From the NCBI GenBank assembly GCA_035503515.1, contig DATJTJ010000016.1:1-64000 (forward strand): a DNA stretch of 64,000 bases, read 5' to 3'. The notes beneath the pieces are model-generated. The model worked only from the letters and a program-made list of their open reading frames with translations, made no database searches and was not told the origin of the DNA. The translations under genes and the position numbers were made by a program. Each line of letters starts with the position of its first letter. Within the stretch, counting starts at the first letter, position 1. The DNA comes from DAIDKA01 sp035503515. Lineage in GTDB: Bacteria; Pseudomonadota; Gammaproteobacteria; Steroidobacterales; Steroidobacteraceae. Shown in pieces: positions 40,233-53,636 of the stretch.

Positions 40233-41714
40233 CTACGGCAGATCCGTACTTCCCATCAGGTACCGGTCGCATTCGCGCGCGGCGCCGCGACCCTCGTTGA
40301 TCGCCCACACGACCAGACTCTGTCCGCGGCGGCAATCGCCGGCGGCGAATACGCCCGGCACGCTGGTGGCGAACTTGCCGTATTCGGCCTCGACGTTGGT
40401 GCGCGCATCGAGCTGCAGTCCCAGATCGCTGATGAGCTGCGATTCGGGACCGAGGAAGCCCATGGCCAGCAGCACCAGCTGCGCGGGCCGCGTTTCCTCG
40501 CTGCCCGCGACCTCGACCGGGCGCAGGCGCCCGTCGGTGCCCTGCTCCCAGCCGATCTTCACGGTGGCGAGCTGCGCCACGCCCTGCGAATCGCCGGTGA
40601 ACTTCCTGACGGTGGTCAGGAACACCCGCGGGTCGGAGCCGAAGCGCGCGGCCGCCTCTTCCTGGCCGTAGTCCATGCGATAGATCTTCGGCCACTCCGG
40701 CCAGGGATTGTCGGCGGCGCGGTCCTGCGGCGGCTCGGGCAGGATCTCGAACTGGGTGATGCTGCGGCAGCCCTGGCGCATGGCCGTACCCACGCAGTCG
40801 GTCCCGGTGTCGCCGCCGCCGATCACGATCACGTCCTTGTCGCGGGCGTGAATGGGCGAATGATCGGGCCCGCCGTTCAGCAGCGCCTTGGTGCTCGCGG
40901 TGAGGTAGTCCATGGCGAAATGCACACCGGCGAGCTGGCGGCCGTCGACGTTCAGATCCCGCGGCACGGTCGCGCCGGTACACAGCACGGCAGCATCAAA
41001 CTCCTTGAGAAGCATTTGCGGGTCGACGTTGGTGCCGACATTGGCGCCGCAGTGGAACCTGATGCCCGAATCCTCCATGAGCTTGATCCGGCGCAGCACC
41101 ACTGCCTGCTTGTCGAGCTTCATGTTCGGGATGCCGTACATCAGCAGGCCGCCCGGTCGGTCGGCGCGCTCGAAGACCGTCACCTGATGACCGGCCTGGT
41201 TCAACTGCGCCGCCGCCGCGAGTCCCGCCGGGCCCGAGCCGATGACCGCGACGCTCTTGCCGGTGCGCTCGGCGGGCGGCACGGGGAAAACCCAACCCTC
41301 TTCCCAGCCGCGGTCGATGATGGAGTTCTCGATGTTCTTGATGGTCACCGGCGGGGCGTTGATGCCGAGCACGCAGGATCCCTCGCAGGGCGCCGGGCAC
41401 ACCCGTCCGGTGAACTCCGGGAAATTGTTGGTCTTGTGCAGCCGTTCCAGCGCCTCGCGCCACAGCCCGCGGTACACCAGGTCGTTCCATTCCGGGATCA
41501 GGTTGTTGACCGGGCAGCCGGAGGCGCCGCCGTTGAGGAGCTTGCCGGTGTGGCAGAAGGGCACGCCGCAGTCCATGCAGCGCGCGCCCTGGTGGCGCAG
41601 GCGGCGATCCTCCATGTGGAAGTGGAACTCGCGCCAGTCCTGGATGCGCTCCAGCGGCGTGCGGTCGACGGGCAGTTCCCGCAGATACTCGATGAATCCG
41701 GTCGGCTTTCCCAT
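40233..41714 (-). CDS. gltD: Glutamate synthase small subunit
   Basis: NADPH- and FAD-binding beta subunit (493 residues) feeding electrons to GltB. Iron-sulfur cysteine segments: ARCMDCGVPFCH, GCPVNNLIPEWN and CPAPCEGSCVLG. FAD site: VIGSGPAGLAAAAQL; NADPH site: VIGGGDTGTDCVGTA; C-terminal GVFAAGDCRRGQSLVVWAI. The ATG at 41714 lies 8 bp after the gltB stop; a read-through frame from upstream was not accepted. With gltB it makes the GOGAT of ammonia assimilation. Confidence 0.96.
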   Translation of the reverse strand: MGKPTGFIEYLRELPVDRTPLERIQDWREFHFHMEDRRLRHQGARCMDCGVPFCHTGKLLNGGASGCPVNNLIPEWNDLVYRGLWREALERLHKTNNFPEFTGRVCPAPCEGSCVLGINAPPVTIKNIENSIIDRGWEEGWVFPVPPAERTGKSVAVIGSGPAGLAAAAQLNQAGHQVTVFERADRPGGLLMYGIPNMKLDKQAVVLRRIKLMEDSGIRFHCGANVGTNVDPQMLLKEFDAAVLCTGATVPRDLNVDGRQLAGVHFAMDYLTASTKALLNGGPDHSPIHARDKDVIVIGGGDTGTDCVGTAMRQGCRSITQFEILPEPPQDRAADNPWPEWPKIYRMDYGQEEAAARFGSDPRVFLTTVRKFTGDSQGVAQLATVKIGWEQGTDGRLRPVEVAGSEETRPAQLVLLAMGFLGPESQLISDLGLQLDARTNVEAEYGKFATSVPGVFAAGDCRRGQSLVVWAINEGRGAARECDRYLMGSTDLP

Positions 41715-41722
41715 GATGAAAC

Positions 41723-46330
<4,608 letters not shown>

Positions 46331-46604
46331 TGCCGACACCTTTTGAGCACCGGTACCTGGCCCCGGCGCATTCCTGCCACTCTTGCCCACGTTTAACTCC
46401 CGGCCCGACGCAGCGCCGCGTGGCGCTCATACGCTCCCCAAGGGGAGGACCGGGTGGAACCCCTAACCATAGCATCCCTGGCGGAGATCCTGGGGACAAA
46501 CCATGCCCGCCCGGCCCGCCCATCCTTGACATATGCGCGCGCCCGGGTCAATGCACTGCACGGCTATGGGGCGACAGCCCGCCCCGGGGTGCTAATGTTC
46601 GCCG
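46331..46604. other. Divergent intergenic region between gltB and the pigment cluster
   Basis: Contains a hairpin AGCGCC-GCGT-GGCGCT (46412-46427) and an inverted repeat CTCCCC-AA-GGGGAG (46434-46447) that would lie in the gltB leader or promoter, and a plus-strand TTGACA at 46526-46531 that could be the -35 of the pigment operon. A matching -10 is weak (near 46549). No gene is seen. Confidence 0.4.
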
Positions 46605-46910
46605 GTGAAACGCCACCAGCAACCCCTCTGCATTGCACCCGACCATCCGGTCTTCGCCGGCCACTTTCCCGATGCGCCGGTGGTGCCGGCCGTGCTGCTG
46701 CTGTCGATGATTCTGGATGTCGCCGAGGGCTGGCTGGGCGTCGCGATCCGACCCGGGCGGCTGCGCCAGGCGAAGTTCCCATCGCCCTGGCTGCCGGGCA
46801 TGCAGGTGCGGGCGGACCTCGAGTGCGACCAGGGACAGCTGCGGTTCGAACTGCGATGCCAGGAGCGCACGCTGGCGCTGGGCGTATTCGAACTGGAGGT
46901 ACCGGCATGA
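46605..46910 (+). CDS. Hot-dog 3-hydroxyacyl-ACP dehydratase (ApeI-like)
   Basis: A 101-residue hot-dog protein, FabZ/ApeI-like: APDHPVFAGHFPDAPVVPAVLLLSMILD carries the HxxFxGHFP active-site His. In aryl-polyene clusters such a dehydratase works with the ApeP-type partner to make the conjugated double bonds. It starts with GTG at 46605 and is the first gene of the plus-strand arm; its stop overlaps the LolA-like start (ATGA). Confidence 0.8.
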   Translation: MKRHQQPLCIAPDHPVFAGHFPDAPVVPAVLLLSMILDVAEGWLGVAIRPGRLRQAKFPSPWLPGMQVRADLECDQGQLRFELRCQERTLALGVFELEVPA

Positions 46911-47548
46911 GCAGCGTGCGACGGATGGCGCCCATCCTGGCCGCGGGAGCCGCGGGCGCGCTGGCCGTCGTGGCATCCGCCGCCGACCCACCCGACATCG
47001 GCGTGCTGCTGCAGCACCTGGCCCGCGCGGCGCCGGCCACCACGCCCTTCGTGGAGGTCCATTTTTCACCGCTCCTGAGCCGACCGCTGATCGTTTCGGG
47101 GGAACTGACGTATTCCGGACCCGATGCCCTGGGCCGCACCGTGGACAAACCCTATTCGGAACATACCGAGATCAAGGGCGATCAGGTAAGCGTCGTCCGC
47201 GGCAACGGCAAGCCGCGCACCTTTTCCCTGCAGCGCGCGCCGGAACTGAAGACGCTGCTGAGCAGCTTCACGGCGCTGCTGGGCGGCAACCGCGAGCAGC
47301 TGGAGCAGGACTTCACCCTCAGCGTCAGCGGCGATGACGCCCACTGGGGCCTGGGACTGACGCCGCGCGACAAGCGCATCAGTGAGCGGGTGACCCGGAT
47401 CACCGTCACCGGCGAGGGCGGCAGTCCCCGCTGCATGACGACCGACGCACCGGACGGCAGCGTCACGGTAATGCTGATGGAGGCGGCCGCCCAAAGCGAC
47501 CTGCCGCGCGACATCGATCGCGCCGCACTCGCAAAGGTGTGCCGCTGA
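46907..47548 (+). CDS. LolA-like outer-membrane carrier protein of the pigment cluster
   Basis: A 213-residue secreted protein: signal peptide (MAPILAAGAAGALAVVASAA) and a LolA/LolB-like half-barrel, with FVEVHFSPLLSRPLIVSGELTY, FSLQRAPELKTLLSSFTALLGGNREQLEQDFTLSV and DKRISERVTRITVTGEGGSP. LolA-like proteins recur beside MMPL exporters in aryl-polyene clusters and are thought to carry the lipid-linked polyene across the periplasm (family knowledge plus inference). Both ends overlap the neighbouring genes. Confidence 0.82.
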   Translation: MSSVRRMAPILAAGAAGALAVVASAADPPDIGVLLQHLARAAPATTPFVEVHFSPLLSRPLIVSGELTYSGPDALGRTVDKPYSEHTEIKGDQVSVVRGNGKPRTFSLQRAPELKTLLSSFTALLGGNREQLEQDFTLSVSGDDAHWGLGLTPRDKRISERVTRITVTGEGGSPRCMTTDAPDGSVTVMLMEAAAQSDLPRDIDRAALAKVCR

Positions 47549-49872
47549 TCCACTCCATGCGCGGATCCGCCCGCCTCACGGCGCTGCTGTGGCTGGCCCT
47601 GCTGGCCGGCGCCGGTCTCATCATCCATCACAGCCTGCGCATCAGCGGCGACCTGCGCCTCTTCATGCCCACGCCGCGCGATGCGGTGGGGCGACTGCTG
47701 CTGCAGGAAGTGAGCGAAGGCCCGGCGGCCAAGCTGCTGCTGCTGTCGATCCAGGGAGCCGCGCCCGAGGCGCTGGCGGCGACCTCGCAGAAGCTTGCCG
47801 CCGCGCTGCGCGCCGATCCTGCCTTCGGGTTCGTCAGCAATGGCGAGCAGCGGCTCGACATGGTGCCCGACGCGCTGCTGCCTTACCGCTACCTGCTCTC
47901 GCCCACCCTGGACACGAATCACCTCGATGCGTCCTACCTGCGCGAGCAGCTGCAGGAGCGCGAACAGGACCTCGCCTCGCCGGCCGGCACGCTGCTGACG
48001 CCGCTGCTGCCGCGCGATCCGACACTGGAACTGCTGAAGGTGCTGGAATCCTGGGAGCCCGCGCACCAGGCACAGCAGCTGTTCGATGTCTGGTTCAACC
48101 CGGCGGGGAACGCGGCACTGCTGATCGTGCAGACCCGGGGCGCGGGCTTCGATCCGGCGGGCCAGCAGCTGGCCATTGCGACACTGCGCCGGCACTTCGA
48201 CGCGGTCCGCGGCACGTCCGCCATGCAGCTGACCGTGACCGGCCCGGGTGCCTTCGCCGTCATCATGCAGGGCCGCAGCGAAGCGGACGCCCGGGTGGCG
48301 GCGGTCTGCGATTCCGTGGGCATGGTGCTGCTGATGCTGCTGGCCTACCGCAGCCCGCGGCGGGTGTTCCTCGGGGCCCTGCCGCTCGCCACCGCGGGCG
48401 TGTGCGGCCTGGGCGCCGTGGCCGCGCTGTTCAGCACTGTCCACGGCATCACCATCGCCTTCGGCTTCACGCTCACCGGCGTCGCGCTCGACTACCCGAT
48501 CTATCTCTTCAGCAACGAACAGCCGGGGGTCAGGCCCCTGGTGGTGGCGCGGACGGTGTGGCCCACCCTGGCGACCGCGGTGGCCGCGGTGTGCATCGCC
48601 TACCTCGCATTCCTGTTCTCCGGCGTCCTGGGCCTGGCGCAGCTGGCCACCTTCAACATCGCGGGCCTGGCGGCGGCGGGACTGTGCGCCCGCTACCTGC
48701 TGCCGCGGCTGCTGCCCGTCGGGACCCGCGATCACGGCACGGGCCTGCTGCCGAGCGCGCTGGTGAATGTCGTGGGCCGGTTGCCGCCGATGCCATGGCT
48801 CGCGCCGGCGATAGCCGTGATCGGCCTCGGAGTCGTCATCGGCCTGCGCACCCCCTGGTGGGACAACGACCTCGGACACCTGACGCCGGTGCCCGAACCG
48901 CTGCTGCGCCAGTACGAGACCCTGCAGCAGGACCTGGGCTCGCCGGACGTGCGCTACCTGCTGGCGCTGCGGGCGCCGACGCCCGATGCGCTGCTGACCC
49001 GGGAGGAGGCGCTGTCGAAACAACTGGACGGTCTCATCGGCCGGCATGTGATCGGTGGCTACGACCTCGCCTCGCGCTACCTGCCGAGCGCCGCGGTGCA
49101 GCGGCGCCGCCAGGCCGCGCTGCCGGATGCGGCGACACTCAAGGCGGACCTGGCGAAGGCCGCCTCCGGCATGGCCTTCCGGGCGGACCTGTTCGGGCCC
49201 TTCCTGGCCGATGTCGCACGGGCCCGGACCCTGCCGCCGCTGACGGTGCAGACCGTGGCGGGCACACCGCTGGCCCTCACGGTGGGAGCGCTGCTGCAGG
49301 AACGTGACGGCGGCTGGACGGGCCTGGTGACCTTCACCGATGTCCGGCAGCCACGGGCGCTCGCGGCGCTGGCCACCGGCTCCGCCGGCGCGATCGAGCT
49401 GCTGGATCTCAAGCAGGCCGCCGAGGATCTGGTCGCCAACCAGCGCCAGCGCATCCTCGGGAGCATGGCCGTCGCGTTCGTGCTGCTGGTGGTCGTGGTC
49501 GCGGTGACCTGCCGGTCGCTGCGGCGCATGGTGCGGGTGGTCACGCCCATGGCGCTGTCGGCGCTGACGACGCTGGCCATCCTGCACGCGGCGGGCGTGG
49601 CACTGAACCTGTTCCATCTCATCGCCCTGGTGCTCGCGGCGGGCCTGGGGCTCGACTACGGCCTGTTCCTCGAGCGCGCCGGGCGCGAACCCGCGGCGCA
49701 CCGGCGGGCCGTGCACGCCGTCACCATCTGCGCCACCGCCGCCTGCGTGGTATTCGCGGTGCTCGGCAGCTCCACCCTGCCGGTCCTGCGCTCGATCGGC
49801 ATCACCGTGGTGCTCGGGGTCGCGAGCAACTTCGTGCTCGCGCAGCTGCTGATCCGCAGGCAGTCGCCGTGA
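47539..49872 (+). CDS. MMPL/RND family exporter of the pigment cluster
   Basis: About 777 residues with RND-like symmetry: helix 1 near residue 15-33, a periplasmic domain, a bundle of five to six helices (about 255-425, including MVLLMLLAYRSPRRVFLGALPLAT and GFTLTGVALDYPIYLF), a second periplasmic domain, and a second bundle (about 640-770, including GLGLDYGLFLERAG). The GLDYGLFL/VALDYPIY pairs are the intramembrane Asp-Tyr motifs of MMPL proteins. It probably lifts the acylated polyene out of the inner membrane. The start is either GTG 47539 (overlapping the previous gene) or ATG 47557. Confidence 0.87.
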   Translation: MPLIHSMRGSARLTALLWLALLAGAGLIIHHSLRISGDLRLFMPTPRDAVGRLLLQEVSEGPAAKLLLLSIQGAAPEALAATSQKLAAALRADPAFGFVSNGEQRLDMVPDALLPYRYLLSPTLDTNHLDASYLREQLQEREQDLASPAGTLLTPLLPRDPTLELLKVLESWEPAHQAQQLFDVWFNPAGNAALLIVQTRGAGFDPAGQQLAIATLRRHFDAVRGTSAMQLTVTGPGAFAVIMQGRSEADARVAAVCDSVGMVLLMLLAYRSPRRVFLGALPLATAGVCGLGAVAALFSTVHGITIAFGFTLTGVALDYPIYLFSNEQPGVRPLVVARTVWPTLATAVAAVCIAYLAFLFSGVLGLAQLATFNIAGLAAAGLCARYLLPRLLPVGTRDHGTGLLPSALVNVVGRLPPMPWLAPAIAVIGLGVVIGLRTPWWDNDLGHLTPVPEPLLRQYETLQQDLGSPDVRYLLALRAPTPDALLTREEALSKQLDGLIGRHVIGGYDLASRYLPSAAVQRRRQAALPDAATLKADLAKAASGMAFRADLFGPFLADVARARTLPPLTVQTVAGTPLALTVGALLQERDGGWTGLVTFTDVRQPRALAALATGSAGAIELLDLKQAAEDLVANQRQRILGSMAVAFVLLVVVVAVTCRSLRRMVRVVTPMALSALTTLAILHAAGVALNLFHLIALVLAAGLGLDYGLFLERAGREPAAHRRAVHAVTICATAACVVFAVLGSSTLPVLRSIGITVVLGVASNFVLAQLLIRRQSP

Positions 49873-50303
49873 GCGTCATCGACCGTGAGGTGATTTGCGG
49901 GCTGATTCCCCACCAAGGCGCGATGTCGCTCCTGGACCGGGTGCTGCGCTGGGACGGCACCAGCATCGAGGCCCTGGCGACCTCGCACCGCAGTGCGACC
50001 AACCCGTTGCGGGCGCACGGGGAGCTGCGTGCCGTGCATCTGTGCGAGTACGGCGCCCAGGCGGCTGCCGTGCATGGCGGCCTGCTCGCGCGCGCCGCCG
50101 GCGCCACGGCGGCACCGGGATACCTCGTGTCGCTGCGCGACGTGACCTTCGCCCGCCGCCGCATCGATGACCTGGCCGGCGAGCTTGCGATCCGCGCCGA
50201 GCTGCTGCTGCAGGACAGCGACAGCTGGCAATACCGGTTTGCGGTGGGCCACGAGGATGCGACACTGGCCAGCGGACGCCTGGCCATCATCCGCCGCAGG
50301 TGA
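49869..50303 (+). CDS. ApeP-like hot-dog dehydratase
   Basis: A 144-residue hot-dog protein with the ApeP-type motif LIPHQGAMSLLDRVLRWD at the N-terminus, HRSATNPLRAHGELRAVHLCEYGAQAAAVHG in the middle and GYLVSLRDVTFARRRIDDL. ApeP and ApeI are both dehydratases in the E. coli aryl-polyene system, as I recall. The start overlaps the exporter stop by 4 bp, so it belongs to the plus-strand pigment operon. Confidence 0.85.
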   Translation: MSVIDREVICGLIPHQGAMSLLDRVLRWDGTSIEALATSHRSATNPLRAHGELRAVHLCEYGAQAAAVHGGLLARAAGATAAPGYLVSLRDVTFARRRIDDLAGELAIRAELLLQDSDSWQYRFAVGHEDATLASGRLAIIRRR

Positions 50304-50311
50304 CCTGACCG

Positions 50312-50773
50312 ATGCCGCTGCGAATCGAAGTCGACGACCTCACCCGCCCGCAGATCCATGCGCTGCTGAACGAGCACCTGCAGAACATGTACGCCATCAC
50401 GCCGCGCGAAAGCGTGCATGCCCTGGATCTCGCGCGGCTGCGCGCACCGGAGATCACCTTCTGGTCGGTCTGGGACGGACCCGAGCTCGCCGGCTGCGGC
50501 GCCCTCAAGGAACTGGATGCGCGGCATGGCGAAGTGAAGTCCATGCGCACACCCGAGACCCGGCGCCGGCGCGGCGCGGGCCGCGCCGTGCTCGGCCATA
50601 TCATCGCGGTCGCCCGCGACCGGGGCTACCGGCGCCTGAGCCTCGAGACCGGGGCCACGGCAGCATTCGCGCCGGCGCTGGCGCTGTATGCGAGCGCCGG
50701 CTTCACGCGCTGCGGGCCCTTCGGCGACTACCGCCCGGATCCGCACAGCGCTTTCATGACGCTGGTCCTCTGA
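50312..50773 (+). CDS. GNAT family N-acetyltransferase
   Basis: A 153-residue GNAT starting MPLRIEVDDLTRPQIHALLNEHLQNMYAITP. The acetyl-CoA loop is MRTPETRRRRGAGRAVLGHIIAVARDRGY, followed by LSLETGATAAFAPALALYASAGFTRCGPFGDY. This is the PsiE/YsnE-like group often found as free-standing enzymes. It begins 8 bp after the dehydratase and may be read with it, but it is not a standard aryl-polyene gene, and a role in the pigment is doubtful. Confidence 0.85.
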   Translation: MPLRIEVDDLTRPQIHALLNEHLQNMYAITPRESVHALDLARLRAPEITFWSVWDGPELAGCGALKELDARHGEVKSMRTPETRRRRGAGRAVLGHIIAVARDRGYRRLSLETGATAAFAPALALYASAGFTRCGPFGDYRPDPHSAFMTLVL

Positions 50774-50886
50774 GCGACACTGACGGCACGTCGCCGCGGC
50801 TTCGAACCGGTGCGGTCGATGACGCGCACTGCGGCCCGCGCGATTTCCAGGGCCGGCAGGCGCAAGAGCAGCAACGGGAGAAAGCC

Positions 50887-51711
50887 GTGAGCAATTCGAA
50901 GGAAAAGGCCGAAGCCTTCCGGCAGCTGCACGCCGCAGGCTGCTGTTTCGTGATCCCCAATCCCTGGGATCTCGGCTCGGCGCGCCTGCTCGAGCACCTG
51001 GGCTTCAGGGCCCTGGCGACCACCAGCGCCGGCTTCGCCTTCTCGCAGGGCCGAAGTGACCTCGCCATCACCAAGGCGAGCCTGATGAGCCATCTCGCGG
51101 CGCTGAGCCAGGCCACCCCGTTGCCGATCAGCGCCGACCTGCAGAACGGCTTCGGCAACGATCCCGAGGATGTCGTGGTCACGGTGCTGCAGGCGGCCCG
51201 CAGCGGTGTCGTGGGCGCCTCGATCGAGGATGCCACGGCCGATGGCTCCGTGTACCCGCTGGAACTGGCCGCGGAACGCATCCGCCATGCGGCCCAGGGA
51301 CTCAAGTCCCTCGATTTCAAGTTCACGCTGACCGCGCGGGCGGAGAATTATCTCCATGGGCACACGGACCTGGCGCAGACCATCCGGCGGCTGCAGGCCT
51401 ACCAGGACGCGGGCGCCGATGTGCTGTTCGCGCCCGGCCTCAAGACCCGCGAGGACATCCGCGCGGTGGTGAAATCGATCGACCGGCCGCTGAACGTGCT
51501 GGCCGGCATGCCGGGCATGGAGCTCACGGTCGCCGAGCTGCAGGACCTGGGTGTGACCCGGATCAGCGTCGGGGGCACCCTGGCGCGCGCGGCCTACGGC
51601 GCGATGCTCGAGGCGGCCCGGGAGATCATCGCCGCGGGCACTTTCGGCTATACGGGCAGGGCCGCCTCCGGCAAGGAACTGCACTCAATCTTTGCGCAGC
51701 CCGCGCCCTGA
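50887..51711 (+). CDS. Isocitrate lyase/PEP mutase family protein
   Basis: A 274-residue TIM-barrel enzyme of the ICL/PEPM superfamily: VIPNPWDLGSARLLEHLGF, TTSAGFAFSQGRSD, ISADLQNGFGNDPEDV, GASIEDATADG (metal-binding Glu-Asp), ARAENYLHG and AGADVLFAPGLKT. Members cleave C-C or C-P bonds of oxo- or phospho-acids; this branch (often called PEP phosphonomutase-like) lacks a defined substrate. The start is GTG at 50887 with a GGGAGAAAG upstream. It overlaps the convergent chain-length gene by 27 bp. Its link to pigment synthesis is not evident. Confidence 0.83.
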   Translation: MSNSKEKAEAFRQLHAAGCCFVIPNPWDLGSARLLEHLGFRALATTSAGFAFSQGRSDLAITKASLMSHLAALSQATPLPISADLQNGFGNDPEDVVVTVLQAARSGVVGASIEDATADGSVYPLELAAERIRHAAQGLKSLDFKFTLTARAENYLHGHTDLAQTIRRLQAYQDAGADVLFAPGLKTREDIRAVVKSIDRPLNVLAGMPGMELTVAELQDLGVTRISVGGTLARAAYGAMLEAAREIIAAGTFGYTGRAASGKELHSIFAQPAP

Positions 51712-52425
51712 GTCCGGCCGCACCTGCACCTGCAGCACCGAGTCGGGTCCGAGCGGCAGCCGCAGGCGATCGTCGGCGCGCCGCTCGAGCGCGACGAGGA
51801 GCGGCAGGCAGTCGGCCATGGCGTTGGCGTCGTCGCCCGCGGTCTGCGGCGTCGCCTGCTGCTCGAGAATGCCCAGCCTGAGGGTGCAGGGGCCGCCGGC
51901 ACGGGTGAGCACCAGCGCCAGTCCCAGCATGCCGTGGCTGTGCGCGATGCGCGTCTGCACCCCTCGGGCCTCACTGTCGTAGGCCACGTACAGCACGTCC
52001 GTGCCGTCGGCGCAGGCCTGAAGCGCCGCCGTGAACAGCCCGTTGGCGAAGGTATAGGCACCCGCGCCGAGAGCGCAGTAGGGCTGGCGGCACCCCGTCG
52101 CGATGCTCCAGTAGCCGGCGGCCGCGTTGTGCACCGAGTTGTGGAAGCGCGTCGGGGAGAGCGTCGTCGGAGCGCTCGCCAGCGTGCTGCACATGTAGTC
52201 GGTGATGGCCAGATCGCCGTACGTGCTGGCGAACACCATCGGCAGCTGCGCAGGCTCGCGGTTCGCGTTCGCGCAGGCCGCCTGGGCGACCTGCAGCGCG
52301 ATGGCTACGGTGTCCGGGGCCCGGCGCCGCTCGTTGGGCGGCAGGATCGTCGGTTGCGGGCGCTCCGCGGCGCGCGGATTCCAGGCGGCGAAGCCGGCCA
52401 CGGCCACTTCCAGCTCCGCGCTCAC
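51685..52425 (-). CDS. Ketosynthase-like chain-length partner without catalytic cysteine
   Basis: A 246-residue, half-length beta-ketoacyl-synthase homologue (Ketoacyl-synt_2 type). The region MVFASTYGDLAITDYM, LSPTRFHNSVHNAAAGYWSIATG and CALGAGAYTFANGLFTAALQA corresponds to the KS N-terminal half, but the nucleophile segment has SVHNAAAGYW in place of a TACSSS-like Cys. In aryl-polyene systems such a protein pairs with the active KS (a chain-length-factor role, known in family, inferred here). It starts with GTG inside the KS stop (GTGA overlap), with a GGGAGG ribosome site. Confidence 0.83.
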   Translation of the reverse strand: MSAELEVAVAGFAAWNPRAAERPQPTILPPNERRRAPDTVAIALQVAQAACANANREPAQLPMVFASTYGDLAITDYMCSTLASAPTTLSPTRFHNSVHNAAAGYWSIATGCRQPYCALGAGAYTFANGLFTAALQACADGTDVLYVAYDSEARGVQTRIAHSHGMLGLALVLTRAGGPCTLRLGILEQQATPQTAGDDANAMADCLPLLVALERRADDRLRLPLGPDSVLQVQVRPDSGRGLRKD

Positions 52426-53636
52426 GCCGCCTCCCTGCCGAACAGCAGCACGCAGTTGCTGCCGCCGAAGCCGAAGGAATTGCTCAGTGCGCAGCGGATC
52501 CGCGCGGTGACGTTCTCGAGCCGCACCTGAGGACCACACTCGGCGGCGAGCTGCGTGGTGTTGAGCGTGCCGGGCACCAGGTCGGAACGCAGCGCCAGGA
52601 AGGTGATGATCGCCTCGAGGCTCCCCGCCGCGCCCAGCGTGTGGCCGGTCCAGCCCTTGGTGGAACTGGCGCGCGTGCTGGCCGGGAACAGGCTGGCCAC
52701 GACCTGCGCTTCGACCGCATCGTTCTTCGGGGTGGCCGTACCGTGCAGGTTGATGTACTGGATGTCCTGCGCTGCGCGCCCCGCCCGCAGCAGCGCCTGT
52801 TCGATGGCGAGCCGGGCACCGAGCCCTTCGGGATGCGGCGCCGACATGTGATGGGCGTCGCTGCTCTCCCCGTACCCCAGCAGGGCCAGGTCCGAGCGGC
52901 CGCCGCGCTCCAGCAGCACGAAGGCCGCGGCCTCGCCGATGTTCAGCCCCCGCCGGTCCACGGCGAAGGGCCGGCAGGGATCCGGCGACAGCAGTTCAAG
53001 GGACCCGAACCCGTAGAGCACGCTGTTGCAGAGCGAATCGACGCCGCCGACCACGACGGCGTCGCACAGTCCCATCCGCAGCAGCCGCTCGGCCTGGCAG
53101 AACACCTTCGCGCTCGAGGAGCAGGCGGTGGCGATGGTGAAGCACGGTCCGCCCAGGCCGAGGGCCCGCTGCACGAAATCGCCGATCGAGTGCGGCGTAT
53201 GCAGCTGCGGCTGTCGCAGATGCGGCGGCCCGCCCTGCGGGTCACCGAGGTGACGGTAGAACGCCTCGGTCGCATCGATCGCGGCGGTGGAGGTGCCCAT
53301 CACCAGCGCGACGCGACGGGCCCCGTAGCGCTGCACTGCAGCCGCCACGGCATCCGTGAAGCCATCCGTGTTCAGTCCCGCCCAGGCCAGCCGGTTGTTG
53401 CGGCAGCGGAAGGCCGTCAGCGGCGCCGGCAGATCCCAGTCGGCGCACTCCAGGTCCGGAACCCGCCCGATCCAGGTCGGCAGCGCCTGCGCGGTGAAAT
53501 CATTGGGCCGCAGCGGACCGCGCCGGTCCCGCAGCGCGGCAAGCAGCGCCGCGTGGCCATAGCCCGTGGCGCACACCACGGAGTAGGCGGTGATGGCCAG
53601 TGGCAGCATCGGCCGGTCGCCGGGCGGCGGGGTCAC
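52422..53636 (-). CDS. Beta-ketoacyl-ACP synthase II-type ketosynthase (ApeO-like)
   Basis: A 404-residue condensing enzyme. The Cys-His-His triad is complete: TACSSSAKVFCQAERLL (Cys about residue 172), INLHGTATPKNDAVEAQ and KGWTGHTLGAAGSLEAI, ending NSFGFGGSNCVLLFG. It extends the aryl starter with malonyl-ACP units, working with the adjacent ACP and the inactive partner. The ATG overlaps the ACP stop by 4 bp. It is most like the first ketosynthase of aryl-polyene and xanthomonadin clusters. Confidence 0.9.
   Translation of the reverse strand: MTPPPGDRPMLPLAITAYSVVCATGYGHAALLAALRDRRGPLRPNDFTAQALPTWIGRVPDLECADWDLPAPLTAFRCRNNRLAWAGLNTDGFTDAVAAAVQRYGARRVALVMGTSTAAIDATEAFYRHLGDPQGGPPHLRQPQLHTPHSIGDFVQRALGLGGPCFTIATACSSSAKVFCQAERLLRMGLCDAVVVGGVDSLCNSVLYGFGSLELLSPDPCRPFAVDRRGLNIGEAAAFVLLERGGRSDLALLGYGESSDAHHMSAPHPEGLGARLAIEQALLRAGRAAQDIQYINLHGTATPKNDAVEAQVVASLFPASTRASSTKGWTGHTLGAAGSLEAIITFLALRSDLVPGTLNTTQLAAECGPQVRLENVTARIRCALSNSFGFGGSNCVLLFGREAA

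Noticed and set aside
46434..46447. CTCCCC-AA-GGGGAG as a terminator
   Set aside because: The two-base centre cannot form a hairpin loop at full stem length, and no U-run follows on either strand; it may be an operator at most.
47589..49307. A 572-residue plus-strand frame inside the exporter gene
   Set aside because: It is the +1 shadow of the exporter, Arg/Ala/Gly-rich, without motifs.
47182..49716. An 844-residue frame on the minus strand
   Set aside because: Antisense of the MMPL exporter; no recognisable domain and strongly skewed composition.
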